Position numbers and translations under genes: made by a program
DNA from: a bacterium
GTDB lineage: Bacteria > JAGOBX01
DNA: 64,000 bases
NCBI GenBank assembly: GCA_029551925.1
Contig: JAKPEO010000124.1
Coordinates: 86,898-150,897 of the forward strand
Direction of reading: 5' to 3'
Shown: positions 39,153 to 52,500 of the stretch, one piece after another
Layout of the letters: each line of letters opens with the position of its first letter
Numbering within the stretch: the first letter of the stretch is position 1
Notes under the pieces: generated by a model
Seen by the model: only the letters and a program-made list of their open reading frames with translations
Told to the model about the DNA's origin: nothing
Database searches by the model: none

Positions 39153-41696
39153 TCATTTTGTTTTTAATATTTTTTGCAATGTATGCGAATTTTCTTTTAA
39201 CAATTCGCCTTTTGATTTCAGTTCCTCGCTCTTTATTGATATTTGTTTTGAAATATTTTTTAATTTGTCAGTTGTCGCTACTATGCTGTCAATAACATTT
39301 GTTTGTTCTTTAACTGCATCAGAAATTTCAATAACTGAATTGTTCGTATCTTCTATCGCTTGATGAATTTTAGAAAATGAATCTGACGCTTTTTCTACTA
39401 ATTGCACGCCATTAGCAATTAATGTGCGGCCATTATTCATTGAATCAACTGACATTGAAGTTTGAGTCTTTATCGTATCAACTAACAGCGAAATTTCTTT
39501 AACTGATTTATTCGTCTGTTCAGCTAATTTATTAACTTCATCTGCAACTACCGCAAATCCGCGACCTGATTCGCCTGCGCGCGCTGCTTCTATTGCAGCA
39601 TTCAGCGCTAGCAACGAGGTTTTTTCGCTTATTCCTGTAATTATATCTACGATATTACTAATTTTTCTGCTGCTTTCATTTAATTCGTCTAATTTATGCG
39701 ATGTTGATTTTATACTTTCGTTTATATTTTCCATTTCGCGCGTAACTTGATTGATTATATTCAAGCCGTATTTAACAGCGTCAATTGTGTTGTGGCTGAT
39801 TTCTCTGCTTTTTTCACAGTTATGAGAAATTTCTTGAACTGACGACGAAAATTCTGTTAATGCCGTATCAGTATCATGCGTAAGCATTTCTTGTTCTTTA
39901 CTCTGTTTAATAAATTCATTGGAAGTTTCATTTATCGCTATTGTTACATTATCAATAATTCCAGCGACATTTTTTACTTCGTTTATTATATTTTCCAAGT
40001 CTGCGATAAGCTTTTTTAAATTATCAGTCATAATTTTAAAGTTATCGCCTAATTCTCCTTTTACTGTTTCTAATAAAATAGGATGATTTAATTCGCCGCG
40101 CGCTATTGCTCCTGCTTGCGCTGAAAGTTTTTTCAAACTGCTAATCATTTCAGAAAATGCATCGCTCAATACTCCGCGCGAATCTACTCGTAATTTATCG
40201 CTGCTTAATTTACCTTCTGCTATTAATTTCGCAAGTTCTGCAAAATTGCGTAATTTTATTGTCATCTGCGCAAACGCTTTGCCGAGCGTGCCTTCGCCAG
40301 ATGTTGATAATTTTTCATTATATAAATCGTCTGTGGCTATTAAATTCGCTTGTTCAGTTAAGTTCCGTAATTTTTTAATAACATCTGAAAACGCTTTGCC
40401 GAGTGTGCCCTCACCAGATATTGACAATTGCTCGTTATATAAATCGTCATTCGCTATTATTCGCGATTGCTTTGCTAAATTCCGTAATTTTTCTGTCATT
40501 TTAGTGAATGCCGCACCTAAATCGCCTTCTATTTTATTATCAAGCGCAATATTAGTCAAATCATCGTTTGATATAATTATCGCTTGCTCTACTAATTTTT
40601 TCTGACTTTCTACTAAATTATTAAAAGCTGCGCGAAGTTTGCCGATTTCATCCATATAATTCACTTCTATTTTTTTTATCTGCAAATTGCCTTTTGCTAA
40701 TTCTTCGCCGATTTCCGCCATTTTGATTATCGGTTTTGTAAAACGCGTAGAGATAAATAACGAGAGCAGCGCTACTATAACGCCAATAATTAATAAAAAT
40801 AAATAATTCATTAATTTCATTTTGTTTATATCAGCGAACGCTATTGATTCGTCTATCGCTACAATAGCATACCAATTGAGATTCGGCAATTCCTGTTCGC
40901 CTATTTTATAATTGCGTAATTTTGTGAATACCAACATTTTTCCACCGCTTGTTAAATAACCGCGATCGCTGTTTTTTAAATTTTCAAGTATTTTAGCATC
41001 TGTATTTTCCACTTTAAACATCGAATCTTTTAATAAAAATTCCGGCGCTGAAATTAATTTGTTTGAAGAATTAAATAATTCTAAATATGCGTTTTCAGTT
41101 TGACCTTTTTCAGCGTCTGCTATTAAACTAATTTTATTATTCGGCGTAAATAATAATTCATTGCAATCAATTGCTCCGACAATAAATCCGATGGTCTTAT
41201 TAGCGGATATTATAGGCACATACATTGTAATAGTTGGTGCGTTAAAAAGCGCGCTTATATAAATATCCTGCAATACAAAACCGCTTTTTTGGGCATTAGC
41301 ATAGCCCGGCTCATTGCTAATCATCTGCATTAATAATTTATTATTAGAAGACGCTACTATTCTATCCTTATTGTTCACAACAACAATATCTAAAAATATT
41401 TTGTAGTTGTTTTTGAATTTTTCAAGCATCTTGCTTATATTTCCTTCTATATCATCTGCCATTACTTCTTCCATTACAGATAAAGATGACCAGGTCTTTA
41501 AATTCTGCATATTTATAAATAATGTTTGCTGAATATTGTCTAAAAAAGCATTTTGAATATCATAATAATTCTTTAATATATCGCGCTGTTTAGAAGTTTG
41601 AAATGAATTAATACTTAAAAATGTCATTATTAATAGCGGCAGTAATGACGCTAATATAAAATATAAAATCATGCGCTTTTTTATTGAAATTATCAT
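39153..41696 (-). CDS. Methyl-accepting chemotaxis protein with dCache-like sensor and poly-HAMP array
   Basis: 847 residues: TM1 (about 9-30), a periplasmic double-Cache-like sensor (about 40-285, with [11 protein letters not shown] and [10 protein letters not shown]), TM2 (about 297-317), HAMP (318-365), four or five tandem HAMP-like units (starting Q371, Q410, Q449, L488 and Q527, exactly 39 residues apart), then the signalling domain with tip [17 protein letters not shown]. It is a paralog of the receptor at 11853-14369: the cytoplasmic halves are nearly the same and the sensors are unrelated. AAGGAG lies 9 bases before the ATG. The ligand is unknown. Confidence 0.93.
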   Translation of the reverse strand: MIISIKKRMILYFILASLLPLLIMTFLSINSFQTSKQRDILKNYYDIQNAFLDNIQQTLFINMQNLKTWSSLSVMEEVMADDIEGNISKMLEKFKNNYKIFLDIVVVNNKDRIVASSNNKLLMQMISNEPGYANAQKSGFVLQDIYISALFNAPTITMYVPIISANKTIGFIVGAIDCNELLFTPNNKISLIADAEKGQTENAYLELFNSSNKLISAPEFLLKDSMFKVENTDAKILENLKNSDRGYLTSGGKMLVFTKLRNYKIGEQELPNLNWYAIVAIDESIAFADINKMKLMNYLFLLIIGVIVALLSLFISTRFTKPIIKMAEIGEELAKGNLQIKKIEVNYMDEIGKLRAAFNNLVESQKKLVEQAIIISNDDLTNIALDNKIEGDLGAAFTKMTEKLRNLAKQSRIIANDDLYNEQLSISGEGTLGKAFSDVIKKLRNLTEQANLIATDDLYNEKLSTSGEGTLGKAFAQMTIKLRNFAELAKLIAEGKLSSDKLRVDSRGVLSDAFSEMISSLKKLSAQAGAIARGELNHPILLETVKGELGDNFKIMTDNLKKLIADLENIINEVKNVAGIIDNVTIAINETSNEFIKQSKEQEMLTHDTDTALTEFSSSVQEISHNCEKSREISHNTIDAVKYGLNIINQVTREMENINESIKSTSHKLDELNESSRKISNIVDIITGISEKTSLLALNAAIEAARAGESGRGFAVVADEVNKLAEQTNKSVKEISLLVDTIKTQTSMSVDSMNNGRTLIANGVQLVEKASDSFSKIHQAIEDTNNSVIEISDAVKEQTNVIDSIVATTDKLKNISKQISIKSEELKSKGELLKENSHTLQKILKTK

Positions 41697-41770
41697 AAAA
41701 AAACTCCTTGCATATATAAATACATTGATGAAATTTTATATAATTTTTTTTAAAAAAACAATATATTTTT

Positions 41771-41980
41771 TCACTTTGGAAGTAAAATCTTATAAAATAT
41801 AATCACAATCAACCAAACGAAAAACAATATTTTCAAAATATCAAATAAAAACCAAATTATACTAAATATTGAACTCGGTTTATAATAACTTTTTGAAAAT
41901 ATAAACCATCTTAATCTTTTTAATTTGGCATTTATCTTTTTACGATAATATTTATACCCTTTTTGATTTGGCATTACCAT
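41771..41980 (-). CDS. Small membrane protein, 69 residues
   Basis: The start is set at the ATG at 41980, 4 bases after the stop of the FN3 lipoprotein gene; a longer frame upstream would overlap that gene. The first half is very basic (KKINAKLKRLRW) and the second half is a long hydrophobic helix (about 38-63). It probably sits in the inner membrane with the basic part in the cytoplasm. No family is recognised. It is the last of the four-gene run from the giant TPR gene before the chemoreceptor. Confidence 0.55.
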   Translation of the reverse strand: MVMPNQKGYKYYRKKINAKLKRLRWFIFSKSYYKPSSIFSIIWFLFDILKILFFVWLIVIIFYKILLPK

Positions 41981-41984
41981 ATTT

Positions 41985-42677
41985 TTAATGATTACAGCAG
42001 TTTGCGGCTTCCCCGAGAGTAGTAACAGTTTTTTCGTCAGACGGCTGACTTTCATTACGCAATTTATCATAAGCAGTAACTCGTATTTTATAAAGCGTCC
42101 CTGTTTTTAACCGTGAAATCGTATATTCGGTTTTTGTTATTATTTCATCTGCGCGATTAACGCGCTGCCAGCCGCCATCTTTTGTTGAAATATAAATATT
42201 ATAGCCGTATAAATCTTCTTCGCGATTTTCGTTCCAGCGTATTTCAATACGATTTTCTGCTACTGACACAATATCCAACCCGTCTGGCTGATTAGGCGCA
42301 TCATAATCTTCTATTTTTGCCCTGCCTATTTCAATATTATTTTCAGTTAATCCTCTTATGATTATCGATTTTTTTGGCTGAATATTTATCCGTTCTTTAA
42401 AATATCCGTTTTGATTTGCTTTAAAAGTATCTTCATTAATTTTTATAATAATATTTGGTTTTGTTTTTCCAATTATATTTACATAGTCAAAATCATCGCG
42501 ATAATAATTAGTAATTTCTAAATCGCCGCTAGCTTCGACATTTATTGGCGCTTTATATACATAATTAAAATCAAAAATTTTTTTTTGAGGTAATTCTGAA
42601 TTATTAATAGAAACGCAAGAAAACAAACACAATACACTTATCATTAAAAATAAAAAAAGTAATTTTTTTTTTTCCAT
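41985..42677 (-). CDS. Lipoprotein with fibronectin type III domain
   Basis: 230 residues from the ATG at 42677, chosen because GGAAG lies 8 bases upstream; an in-frame TTG at 42692 has no such site. The signal peptide ends in LCLFSC, so Cys is probably lipidated. A middle region of beta strands (about 40-125: NIIIKINEDTFKANQNGYFKERI) precedes one FN3 domain (about 130-222: NRIEIRWNENREEDLYGYNIY ... YKIRVTAYD). It is anchored to a membrane and may bind sugars or proteins. It lies 21 bases after the prohibitin-type gene. Confidence 0.78.
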   Translation of the reverse strand: MEKKKLLFLFLMISVLCLFSCVSINNSELPQKKIFDFNYVYKAPINVEASGDLEITNYYRDDFDYVNIIGKTKPNIIIKINEDTFKANQNGYFKERINIQPKKSIIIRGLTENNIEIGRAKIEDYDAPNQPDGLDIVSVAENRIEIRWNENREEDLYGYNIYISTKDGGWQRVNRADEIITKTEYTISRLKTGTLYKIRVTAYDKLRNESQPSDEKTVTTLGEAANCCNH

Positions 42678-42698
42678 TTTAGTTGCTTCCAAAAAAAA

Positions 42699-43499
42699 TT
42701 ATTGACGCGGTAATTGTATAAATGGCATAGCATTGCCTGTCACTGTCGGCAATATCCCGTTCCATTTTTCTACAGCTTTCATCTGCACTTCTATTTCGCG
42801 CAATCTTAAAAGTTCGTTTGTAACCTGCTGCCTTTGTATTCTTAACGCTTCTGCTTCCGCTTGCGCTTGTGCTACTTTTTGCTCCGCTTCAATTTTGATG
42901 CGCTCTAAATCACGCTGCGCTTTTAATGCCTGCTGCTCCGCCGCTAACTTTTCTTCTACTGCCGCATTGAATTTCTGACTGAAATCAAAATTTACTACAC
43001 TGAATGCATCTATAATTATTCCGTAAATTTTTAATCTGCTCGTCAATAATTCTGAAATTTCATCGCTTACTTGCCGTCTTTTTGTGATAAGTTCTTCCGC
43101 TGTATATTTTGCGGTTATAGCTTTAACGCATTCTTGCACTGCCGGCGATATTAAAGTTTCAGAATAATTCACGCCTACTTTTTTATATATATCGCTCACA
43201 ACATTTTCAGTAACATGATAATTTACCGCTATCACGCTTTCTACTGTTTGCAAATCTTTACTCGCTGCGCTGGCGCGCGTCTCTAATTTTTTTATTCGTA
43301 TATCAAAATGTATTACATTCTGTATCATCGGCACTATAAAAGTTATGCCTTCGCCAGCTACTCTCTTAATCGAGCCTAATTGCAGCACTATTCCGCGATA
43401 GCCAGGCTGTATTATAGCAAACGGTTTAAATAAAATAAATAAAATTCCTAAAAAAATCAAAACTACTAAATACCTTAAAAATTGGTTTCCGGTATTCAT
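42699..43499 (-). CDS. Prohibitin-type SPFH membrane protein
   Basis: 266 residues: one N-terminal membrane helix (about 8-28), an SPFH domain (VQPGYRG-type opening IIQPGYRGIVLQLG, SPAVQECVKAITAKYTAEELITKR), a coiled coil (AAEQQALKAQRDLERIKIEA) and the end EKWNGILPTVTGNAMPF that is typical of bacterial prohibitins. Such proteins form large ring-like assemblies on membranes and regulate FtsH-type proteases or lipid domains. It lies 20 bases after the giant TPR gene, making a probable operon. It is the second SPFH protein in this window (the other is the slipin at 7375-8118). Confidence 0.9.
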   Translation of the reverse strand: MNTGNQFLRYLVVLIFLGILFILFKPFAIIQPGYRGIVLQLGSIKRVAGEGITFIVPMIQNVIHFDIRIKKLETRASAASKDLQTVESVIAVNYHVTENVVSDIYKKVGVNYSETLISPAVQECVKAITAKYTAEELITKRRQVSDEISELLTSRLKIYGIIIDAFSVVNFDFSQKFNAAVEEKLAAEQQALKAQRDLERIKIEAEQKVAQAQAEAEALRIQRQQVTNELLRLREIEVQMKAVEKWNGILPTVTGNAMPFIQLPRQ

Positions 43500-43519
43500 A
43501 AAATTTCACTCCTTTATAT

Positions 43520-46500
43520 TTAATTTAAATTTTTCTTTAATTCATTTAAACGCTGCGCAGCTTTGCTCGCATAATCTGATGTCGGGTCTAATTTGATTGA
43601 TAATAAATAAAGTTCGTATGCTTTTTGATGATTATTAGAATCATAATACAAATCCGCTAACTTATTAATTATTTTTAAATCATTATTTTTTAATGTATAA
43701 ATTCGTTCGTAAATTTTTACAGTCTCTTTGATATTACCGCCGGTTTCATAAATTTCCGCTAATAATATCATATAATCAATATTAGTTGGCTCTAAATTTA
43801 CAGCTTTTTGAACATTCAATAACGCTCTGTCATATTTTTTTAATTTATATGATAATAAGCCATATTGCTGATAATATGTTGAATTTTTAATATTAAATTT
43901 TTCAGATTTCTCAAATAATTTGTCAGCTTCATCAAATTTTCCAACTTTCATTGCCGCAAGCGCTGAATTATAATATATCCGAAAATCTTCGAGATTTTGA
44001 TACTTTTGATTGTATGCTGAAAGTATCTCATAACTTTTTCTAAATAAGCCCTTTGTATAATAAATATTCGCTAATTTCAATATTCTATCATTTAATTTTT
44101 TTTGAATGTCAGATTTAGAAGTATCTAATGTTTTTAAATCTTGAAGTTTAGTATAATATCTCGCAGCATTATCAAATCTATTGATTTCATAATTTAAATC
44201 ACCGGCTGTCATCAAAATTTCCCATTGATTATTATTGATATTTAATGAATTTTCAAATTTTTGCAGAGCATCGGTCTTTTTGCCATTATTTAAATCAATA
44301 TATCCCAATAAATTCAAAATTTCAGTATCGTTTTTATTTGTAGCGTAAATTCTATTTAAAAATTCAGCGGCTTTATTATAATCATTTTTATAATAAAGTA
44401 TTTTGCCTGCTATTTTATTGAAATTTTCAATATCCGGCGCGGCAGTCAAGCCCGCGTCAAAATATTTTTTTAAATCAGCATAAGCATTATCAAAATTATT
44501 AAGGTAATAATAAGAGACAACCGTGTATTTATAATTATTCGCTGGCAATTTCGTTTTTACGCTCATAGAATTAAATAATTGCAGCGCTTCAGAATATTTT
44601 TTTAAGTGAAACGCTGAAATCGCAAAATTAAAATAATTTTCATTGTCTAATGAACTCTGCTTCTTGATTTGAGAATAATATAAATATGATTTTGCATAAT
44701 CAGTTATTGAAAAATAAAATTTCGCGATTTGCTGAACAATTTTATCAAAATAATTAGCATCTTCGATTTTATATGTCCCGTCATTATGAATCTTAATCAT
44801 TTCTTCATAATAGCCAATTAATCGCGCATCTATTTTGGAATTTAATTCATTATATAAATCAGCGGCTAATCGTAAAACTTGAAATTTTAAATTCGCTGAT
44901 ATGCCTTTTTGCAATAAATCATCGAATATTTTCAGCGCTTCGATTTTTTTCCGAATTTTGTAGAGCGAATATCCGTATTCATACATCTGCTCAGCGCGCA
45001 AATTGTTCAATTTTCCTGAATATTCCGCGCATTTTTCAAAATTTCCTAATTCAAAATTAGATTTCGCTAATTTTGATAATATCGTCTCTTTGTTTTGGTC
45101 AAGATTAAATAATACAGATAAATATCTATCTGCTAATTCATAATTTTTTAAATCAAAATAAGCATCGCCTAAATATTTGAGACATTCGGAATTTTTAGGA
45201 TTGTAATTCAAAGCAAATTTATAGTATTCTATGGCTTTTATGTTGTTGTTGCTCTTTCGATATAACCGCGCTAATATTAAAGCGTTTTCTTCTGACGGCG
45301 CTTTTGAATACAAATATAAATAATTTCTTTCTGCTGACGCAGTATCATTTTTGCTAATCGCAATGTCTCCTAAAATTTGATACACGCGCGGATCGTCAGA
45401 AATACCAGCAGCTTCATTAAGAAAATTTTGCGATTTTTCAAAATTCTTAATTTCGTAATATTTCAGCCCCAGCAATGTATAAGGCACAATTACATTAGCG
45501 CCGCTTTTCTTGGCTAAACTAAAATATTCTTCCGCTTTATTAAGATTGTTGTTATTTAAAAAATATTCGCCGATTATTAAATAAGCATCGCGTTTCGATT
45601 TTTCTTCTACTAACTCGATTTTATCTATTATCTGCTGAATATATTGCTCGATATTTTTGCTGTCGCCTAACTCTAAAAGTATCTTCACAAATTTTAATCT
45701 TATATCAATAATATTTTTTTCTGATAATCTGTTATTCAGTGCTTTTTCATTAGTATGATATTTAAAAAACTTTTCGTAATACTCGCCAGCTTTTTTTAAA
45801 TCGTTTTTGCTAAAATAAATTTCTGCTAAATAATACGCATAATCTGCAAAATTTTTAATATCCGCTGTTTTTCTTTCAAATTCTAAAAAATATTCAGCAG
45901 CATTAGTCAATTCTTTTGACAGCCAATATGTATAACCTACTATAAAATTTAATTCTGTTAATTGCTTTTTATAAATTTCTGGTAAAGTATCCACTAATCT
46001 TTTTATTTCAACATAATTCTGATTTTCAAAATAATATTTTAGCGCATATTCCAAATCTTCTAATTTTATCTTATTATCGGATTTATATTTTTTTAAAATA
46101 TATTCTACCGCAGCGGATTTATTATCCAATTTTATTAAACATTCAATTATATTATCAAAATATTCTTTGTTTTTAGTCAAATCAAGCCGAGAATAATAAT
46201 TATACGCTTTTTCGTAATTTTTACTTGCGAATAGTAAATTAGCGGTTTTTAAATATATTTCAGCGTCATTATTATTTATCGCTTGCAAATACTTTTCAAA
46301 ATAATGCGCGGCTAATAACGGATCTTTATTTTCTAATAAAAGTCCTAATCTTTTATTTACATCATTTCGAGTATTATCCAATAGCGAACATAAATAATAA
46401 TAAACAACAGCGCTGTCTATTTTTTTCAAATTATCAAATGATTTAGCCAATAAATAATAAATTTCAAAATTTGTTTTATTAAACTGCAAATATTTTTTCG

Positions 46501-49500
46501 CTGATAATATCGCACTGTCAAATAAATCTACATCAAAATAATATTCAGCTGATTTTAATGACAATTGCTGAATGTATTCAAGCGCATATTCTTCGTTTTT
46601 CATTATTTCAAACGCTTCTTTGAAATAATAGCCCGCTTGCTTTTTGTCAATAGTTGCTAACGCCAATCTAAAATACGCTAATCCCAATGTTTTTTTATCG
46701 TCAGCTGGCAAAATCTCAAAATTAAGCATTTTATAAGTGTCTATTGTTTTTTTATAATCTTCAATTTTAAATAATAATCGCGCAAGAGTCAGAATCGCTT
46801 GATTATCGCTTTTATTTGACATTATATATTTCTCATAATTCGCCGCGGCATTTTTGAAATCATTAAGCCGAAGATACAAATCTCCGAGCCGCTGATATGC
46901 TTTTATTTTGTTTTTGTCTAATGATATTAGTTGATTATATAATTTTATCGCGTCATTAACATACGATAATTGAAAATATAAATCTGCGCATTTTTCTAAA
47001 ACTTCAATATTTTTTGGGTTTGTTGACAAATAAATTGAATATTGATTTGCAGCGTTTACTAAATCGTTATTTTTTAAAAATAATTCCGCTAATTTATAAT
47101 TCAAATCATTGTTTTTAACTAAATTTCGCGCTAATACATACAATTCAATACTTTTATTAGTATCTAAATATTTTTCGCTTAACTGCGCAATCTGCAATAT
47201 AAAATTATTGTCGTTTGATTTCAGCGCAGCATTCGCTAAATATTCCGCGGCTTCTTTCTCTTGACCTGTATAATAATAAGCCCAGCCTAACTGCCGACTG
47301 TATTCAAAAGAATCCATTATTTCTTCGCGCTTTAATTTTGTGTAAATATCAATTACATTTTTATAATCTTTCAAAGAATAATAAGCGCTCGCTATTTTCA
47401 AAATTATATTTGTGTCGTTTTCCGAATATTGCAATGCTCCGCGATAGTTTTCTATCGCCTTAATATTTTCATTTGCAATGCTGTATAAATCTCCTAACTT
47501 TTCATAAATATTTCTTTTTAATTTTCGTATTTCTTCGGTGTTGCGCGCTTCTGATTCTATTCGTGTAAGCGCTTGCCATGCGTCTTGAAATTTACCGGAT
47601 TCGTATGACGCCACAGCTAAATAATAATACGCATCTTTTGATAAATACGGCTTTATACGAGATTCTGCTAATATTTTATAACCTTCAAAATAATTGGATT
47701 TCTTCACTTCCGCTATGCCTGTCAATACTCTTATTCGCATTTCAATATCGCGGTCATATACTTCAAACTTCAAATTTTTAGACGAATTTATTACTTCGTC
47801 GAATCTGCCGAGTTCTAATGCAGCTTCTAAAAATTTATATGTGTAATATTTTTTAGAATTATCTATGCTCAATAGTTTTTTCAATATTTCATATTCGTTT
47901 TGTTTGTTGCCGATTATTCTGCTGATTTCATATTTTATTAATAAATTTTCAAAATTGTCCGCGATATTAACTGATAATTTCGCGGCATCGGCAATCAGCC
48001 CATTTTTAAAATATAAATTGAATACCGCATTTATATAATTGCTATCTACTACTAACCCTTGCTTTTCAAAATTTTTTAATGCTTCGGCATATTCGCCTTT
48101 ATTATACAAACTCTGAAATTCGATTTTCTTTAATTCGGCGTCTTTTGCTTCTAATAAATTCAAATATTTTAGCGCTGTGTCGTATTTGCCGTCGCTATAC
48201 GCTTTTTTAGCAAGTATCGTATATGTGTGATTTATAATATTTACAATCTCCGGCTCGCTGCCGCTCGCTTTGATATTCATCTCCGCTAATTTTTCATATT
48301 CTCCTAATCTATACAGACACTTCGCTTTTAATAAAATAAATTTGTCTTTTTGGTCATTTTTGAGTTTTTGAGAATCTAATAATTTTAAACTTTTCGCATA
48401 ATTTCCTGTGTTAAAATACGCTGATACTAATCTTTCATAATCTGCGATTTCAAAATTATTATTTATAAATCTGTCCGCGTATTCTATATAAATATTGTCA
48501 TTTGAATTATTTAACGCTTTCAATATTTTTAGCGCGGCTTCTTCAATAACCGCGCGAGATATTTTCTTTGTCGTTTCAGTTTTTAATAATTCATTAGTCA
48601 ATTTTCCGATTAAATTAATTTTTTCAGTTTCGTCTATCGATAAATTATTCAAGCATTCTACATACATTAATAATACATCTTCGTCAAATATTGTTTTTTT
48701 CAAGGTCTCATAACATTTCTGATAATAACTTGTTTTTAAATATGCTGTCGCAATAATTTTTAATAAATTATTCGCTAAATTTTTATTTGTTAATTTTTCA
48801 AATACTTCTATTATTCGCTGATACTCGTTTCTTTCCGAAAGCAATATAATCAACTTATCAGCATAATCTAAATTATTCGTAAATTTATAATGCCAAAATA
48901 AAAAATTATACGATTTCTCACGAGTTGCTGTATTATAATAATAATTTCCTAATATCTGACTTACATTTGTTAAGATATTTTTATAATTTTCAATTTTTGC
49001 GATTTCTGTTTTGTCAGTAGAATAAACATTAAATACTCTTTCATAATAGTCGATTTTTTGAATAATATTATTTTGCAAATCTGCCGCGTTATAAAAAGCG
49101 ATAAATATTTTTTTATTTAATTCTTTTAATAAATTCAATTTTCCTAATTTTTCTAATTTATTGAATTGCTCGATAAAATTAATATAATCGGAATTATCAA
49201 AATAAATTTCGCCGAGCTGCGCTATAACTTCAATATCATTAGAATTTTTCTTTAAATGTCTTTGAAAATTTATCAGCGCCTGATTTATATTTTTAGATTT
49301 TATAAATAATCTGCCAATTTTTTTATATTTATCATTTAAAACATCATCAGGCAATTGTTCGAGCCGCGCTATCGCATTTTCATAGTTCCCTAAATTTTCT
49401 TCTAACTCGGCAATCTTCAATATCGCAGTTTGATTTTTATTGATATTTGCGTATTTCTTCAAAAAATCAAGAGCTTTTGATAGATTGCCGTTTTGCAAGT

Positions 49501-52500
49501 AAATCTCATACAAAGCATATAAAGCGTTTTCATTTTCTTCTATTTCTAATAACCTCAAATATAATTTTTCGAGATTTTGAGTATCTCGCGTCTGCTGCGC
49601 TAATTTTATCGAGCGTTTTAAAATATCAGCGTTTTTCGTTATTTCGCATAATTTCAAATAATAAGAATACGCTTTTTTATAATCTTCGATATTATACAAA
49701 GATTCCGCAAATTTCGTAATTTCGCTTTCGCTATTAAATTCTTGTTCGTCAGCTTTAGAATAATATTCTACCGCGTTTGAATAGCGTTTGAGATAATAAT
49801 AGCAATCGCCGATTTTTTTATTTAATGATGATTTTTGTTCTAATGTCGATAATCTCAAATAATTTTCTAACGCCTGATTATAACGCTGCGCTTTAAAAGA
49901 TTCGTCCCCAATCGTTGAATAAATGTCTATTAACGCATTTTTTACGCGGCTGTCGTTTGCGTCTAATTTCGCCAGCATTTCAAGCGACGCTGTATAATCC
50001 TTTAAATAATAAGCGGCAAACGCTCTGTAAAATTTTACATCGTATTTTATCGTATCTTTGATTAATTTCAAATGTCTTAACGCGTCATCGAATCTCTTCA
50101 ATTCAAAATAAGATACCGCCAATATATAATTTATCTTGTCTAATTCATCTGACCGTTTAAATGAATTTTGCTTTACCGCGTTCATCAATATATTAATTGT
50201 TTGACTGAATTTTTTTGCGTTAAAATTGTATTCTGTAAGTTCAATAATATAATTATTTTCTAATGTTTTATTTTGTAAATACGATTTTTCTAATATCTCG
50301 AAATATTTATTTTCTAAACCTAATGCCCGAGCTATTTGCAAATAGCTTTTTAATGTGTCTTTATGCAAAAATTCGTTCTTTGAAAAATAGTCGGATAATA
50401 TTTGGTTGTGATTTTTGATAATATCATCTTTCGCTAAAATATCCAAATATCTTTTTTGATTATCTGCTGATTTTTTGTGGTAATCTAATAATTCTAAAAC
50501 ATATTGTATTTGACTATTGTCTAATTCAAAAATTTTCTCTATTAGCGAATAATATTCCGGTTTGCGCAGTTCTTTGCAAATATCTGCGAATTTCTTTAAT
50601 TTTTCGATATTTCGAGTCTTTAATAAATTCAATTGAATTTTGGAATAGTAGTTATATGCTTCTACTATTTTGCCGTTTTCTAAATACAAATCAGCTAATT
50701 TTTCAATAATTTCCAAATCTTCGGTTTTATTAAGCGTTAAATATCTTTCATAATATTGCAGCGCTAAATTAATCTGCGCTAAATGCAAATTTACTTCCGC
50801 TAACTTTTTGTATATTTCAGCGGTTTCTGCGAACATCTTGGCTTTGTTGAGATATTCAAGCGCTTTACCGTAATTTTTAGTTTTAAAAAAATAATCAGAA
50901 GCGTAAAAAATCAAATCTCGGCCGTTTAATTTTCCGCTTTCTAATTTTTCTAAATAGCCGTTTAATTTCTCAAATTTTTCAGAACGCAGTAATGACAATA
51001 AAAAGAAATCTGATATTTCCTTATAATCCGGATAATACATCATTACTTTTTCATATAATTCATTTGCTTCATCGTATTTCTGTTGATAAAACAAAATCAT
51101 CGCTAATTCATATTTATAACTATAATTTTCAGGATTCAATTCTATTAGTTTTTTGTATATTTCTGCCGCTTGATTATTGTCATATAAATTTAATAATTTT
51201 TTTGCGTATATTTCAGTTAATTGTTTTGCTACTATTTTTTTATCTGATAATCTGCTGAAATAATATTCGGTCTTTTCTAAATTTTTCAACCTTGCAAAGC
51301 AGTCGCCCGCAAAATATAAACTGTCTTGCAAGCGATAATTTTCATTTGCGCATATTTCAAAAAATTTAGCGGATTTTTCATATTCTTCTAATTTATAATA
51401 TATCTCTGCAATTTTATATGCGGTATTAATTATCTGTTTTAGCGGGCTTTCTGAAATTTTACGATTATAAAATTTTAGATAATGCTCTAATGCCTGCGTT
51501 AAATTATTATTCCGTTCGTATATCCGCGCAAGTTGAAAATTAGCGGATATTTCATCAGAAAAATAGTCCTGATATTTTTTCGCAATCTTTATTCTATCAG
51601 TGTCTGACGCTAAATAATCTAATAGCGAAAATAAAATTTTTATAGAGTCTGAATCGCTGTCAGTTAAATTTTCTAATGTTTTAATAATATTGCCGAGGCG
51701 GTAATAAGCGGTCCCTAAAAGTTTTCTGCTGTTTTGATAATCTCTGATTTTATTAAATTCTGCTATTGCATTATTATAATCAGAATTATTAAAATAACAT
51801 AATGCCTTATGATAAATTACATCTGTATCTTCTTGCAATTTTAAAAAATATTCGAGCGCTTCCGCATATTTGCCGTTATCAAATAAAAATCGCGCTTTGA
51901 TTAATGAATATTTATTTGTTAATTCTTGATATTTTTTAGAATTAGTTTTTTGTAAATTCTCGTTAGATAATAATTTCTCAGCCATTTCAAATTTCGATAT
52001 GTCAATACAAGCATCGGCGAAATTTAATAAAAATTCAGTATCTGCTATTTTGTCATTATATATTTTCAAATAATATTTATACGCTATTTGCGGCAGCCCG
52101 CGCTGATAATATAAATCAGCGGCATATTTAAAAAGTTTGTCAGAACTATAACCGCTTTCCAAGCCCTGCGCAAAATATTGCAGCGCCTTTTCCTGCTGAC
52201 CTTTATTCAGGTATATCTCGCCTAAATATAAATAGCCCTGCATATAATCTTTGTCATTAGCCAATACTGCGCTAATATTTTTTTCCGCTTTGTCATACAG
52301 CCCTTGCGCCATATAAATATCAATCAATTTCATTTTTATTGATTTATCTGTTGGAAAGGATTTTTCTAATATTTCAAGATATATTAAAGCGTTTTTGTCA
52401 TCGCTGATTGACAAATAATAATCAGCTAATTTTTTCGCAATATTATTGTCTTTGAATTTCGAATATAATATTTTTTGATAGTTTGCCGCTATATCGGATT

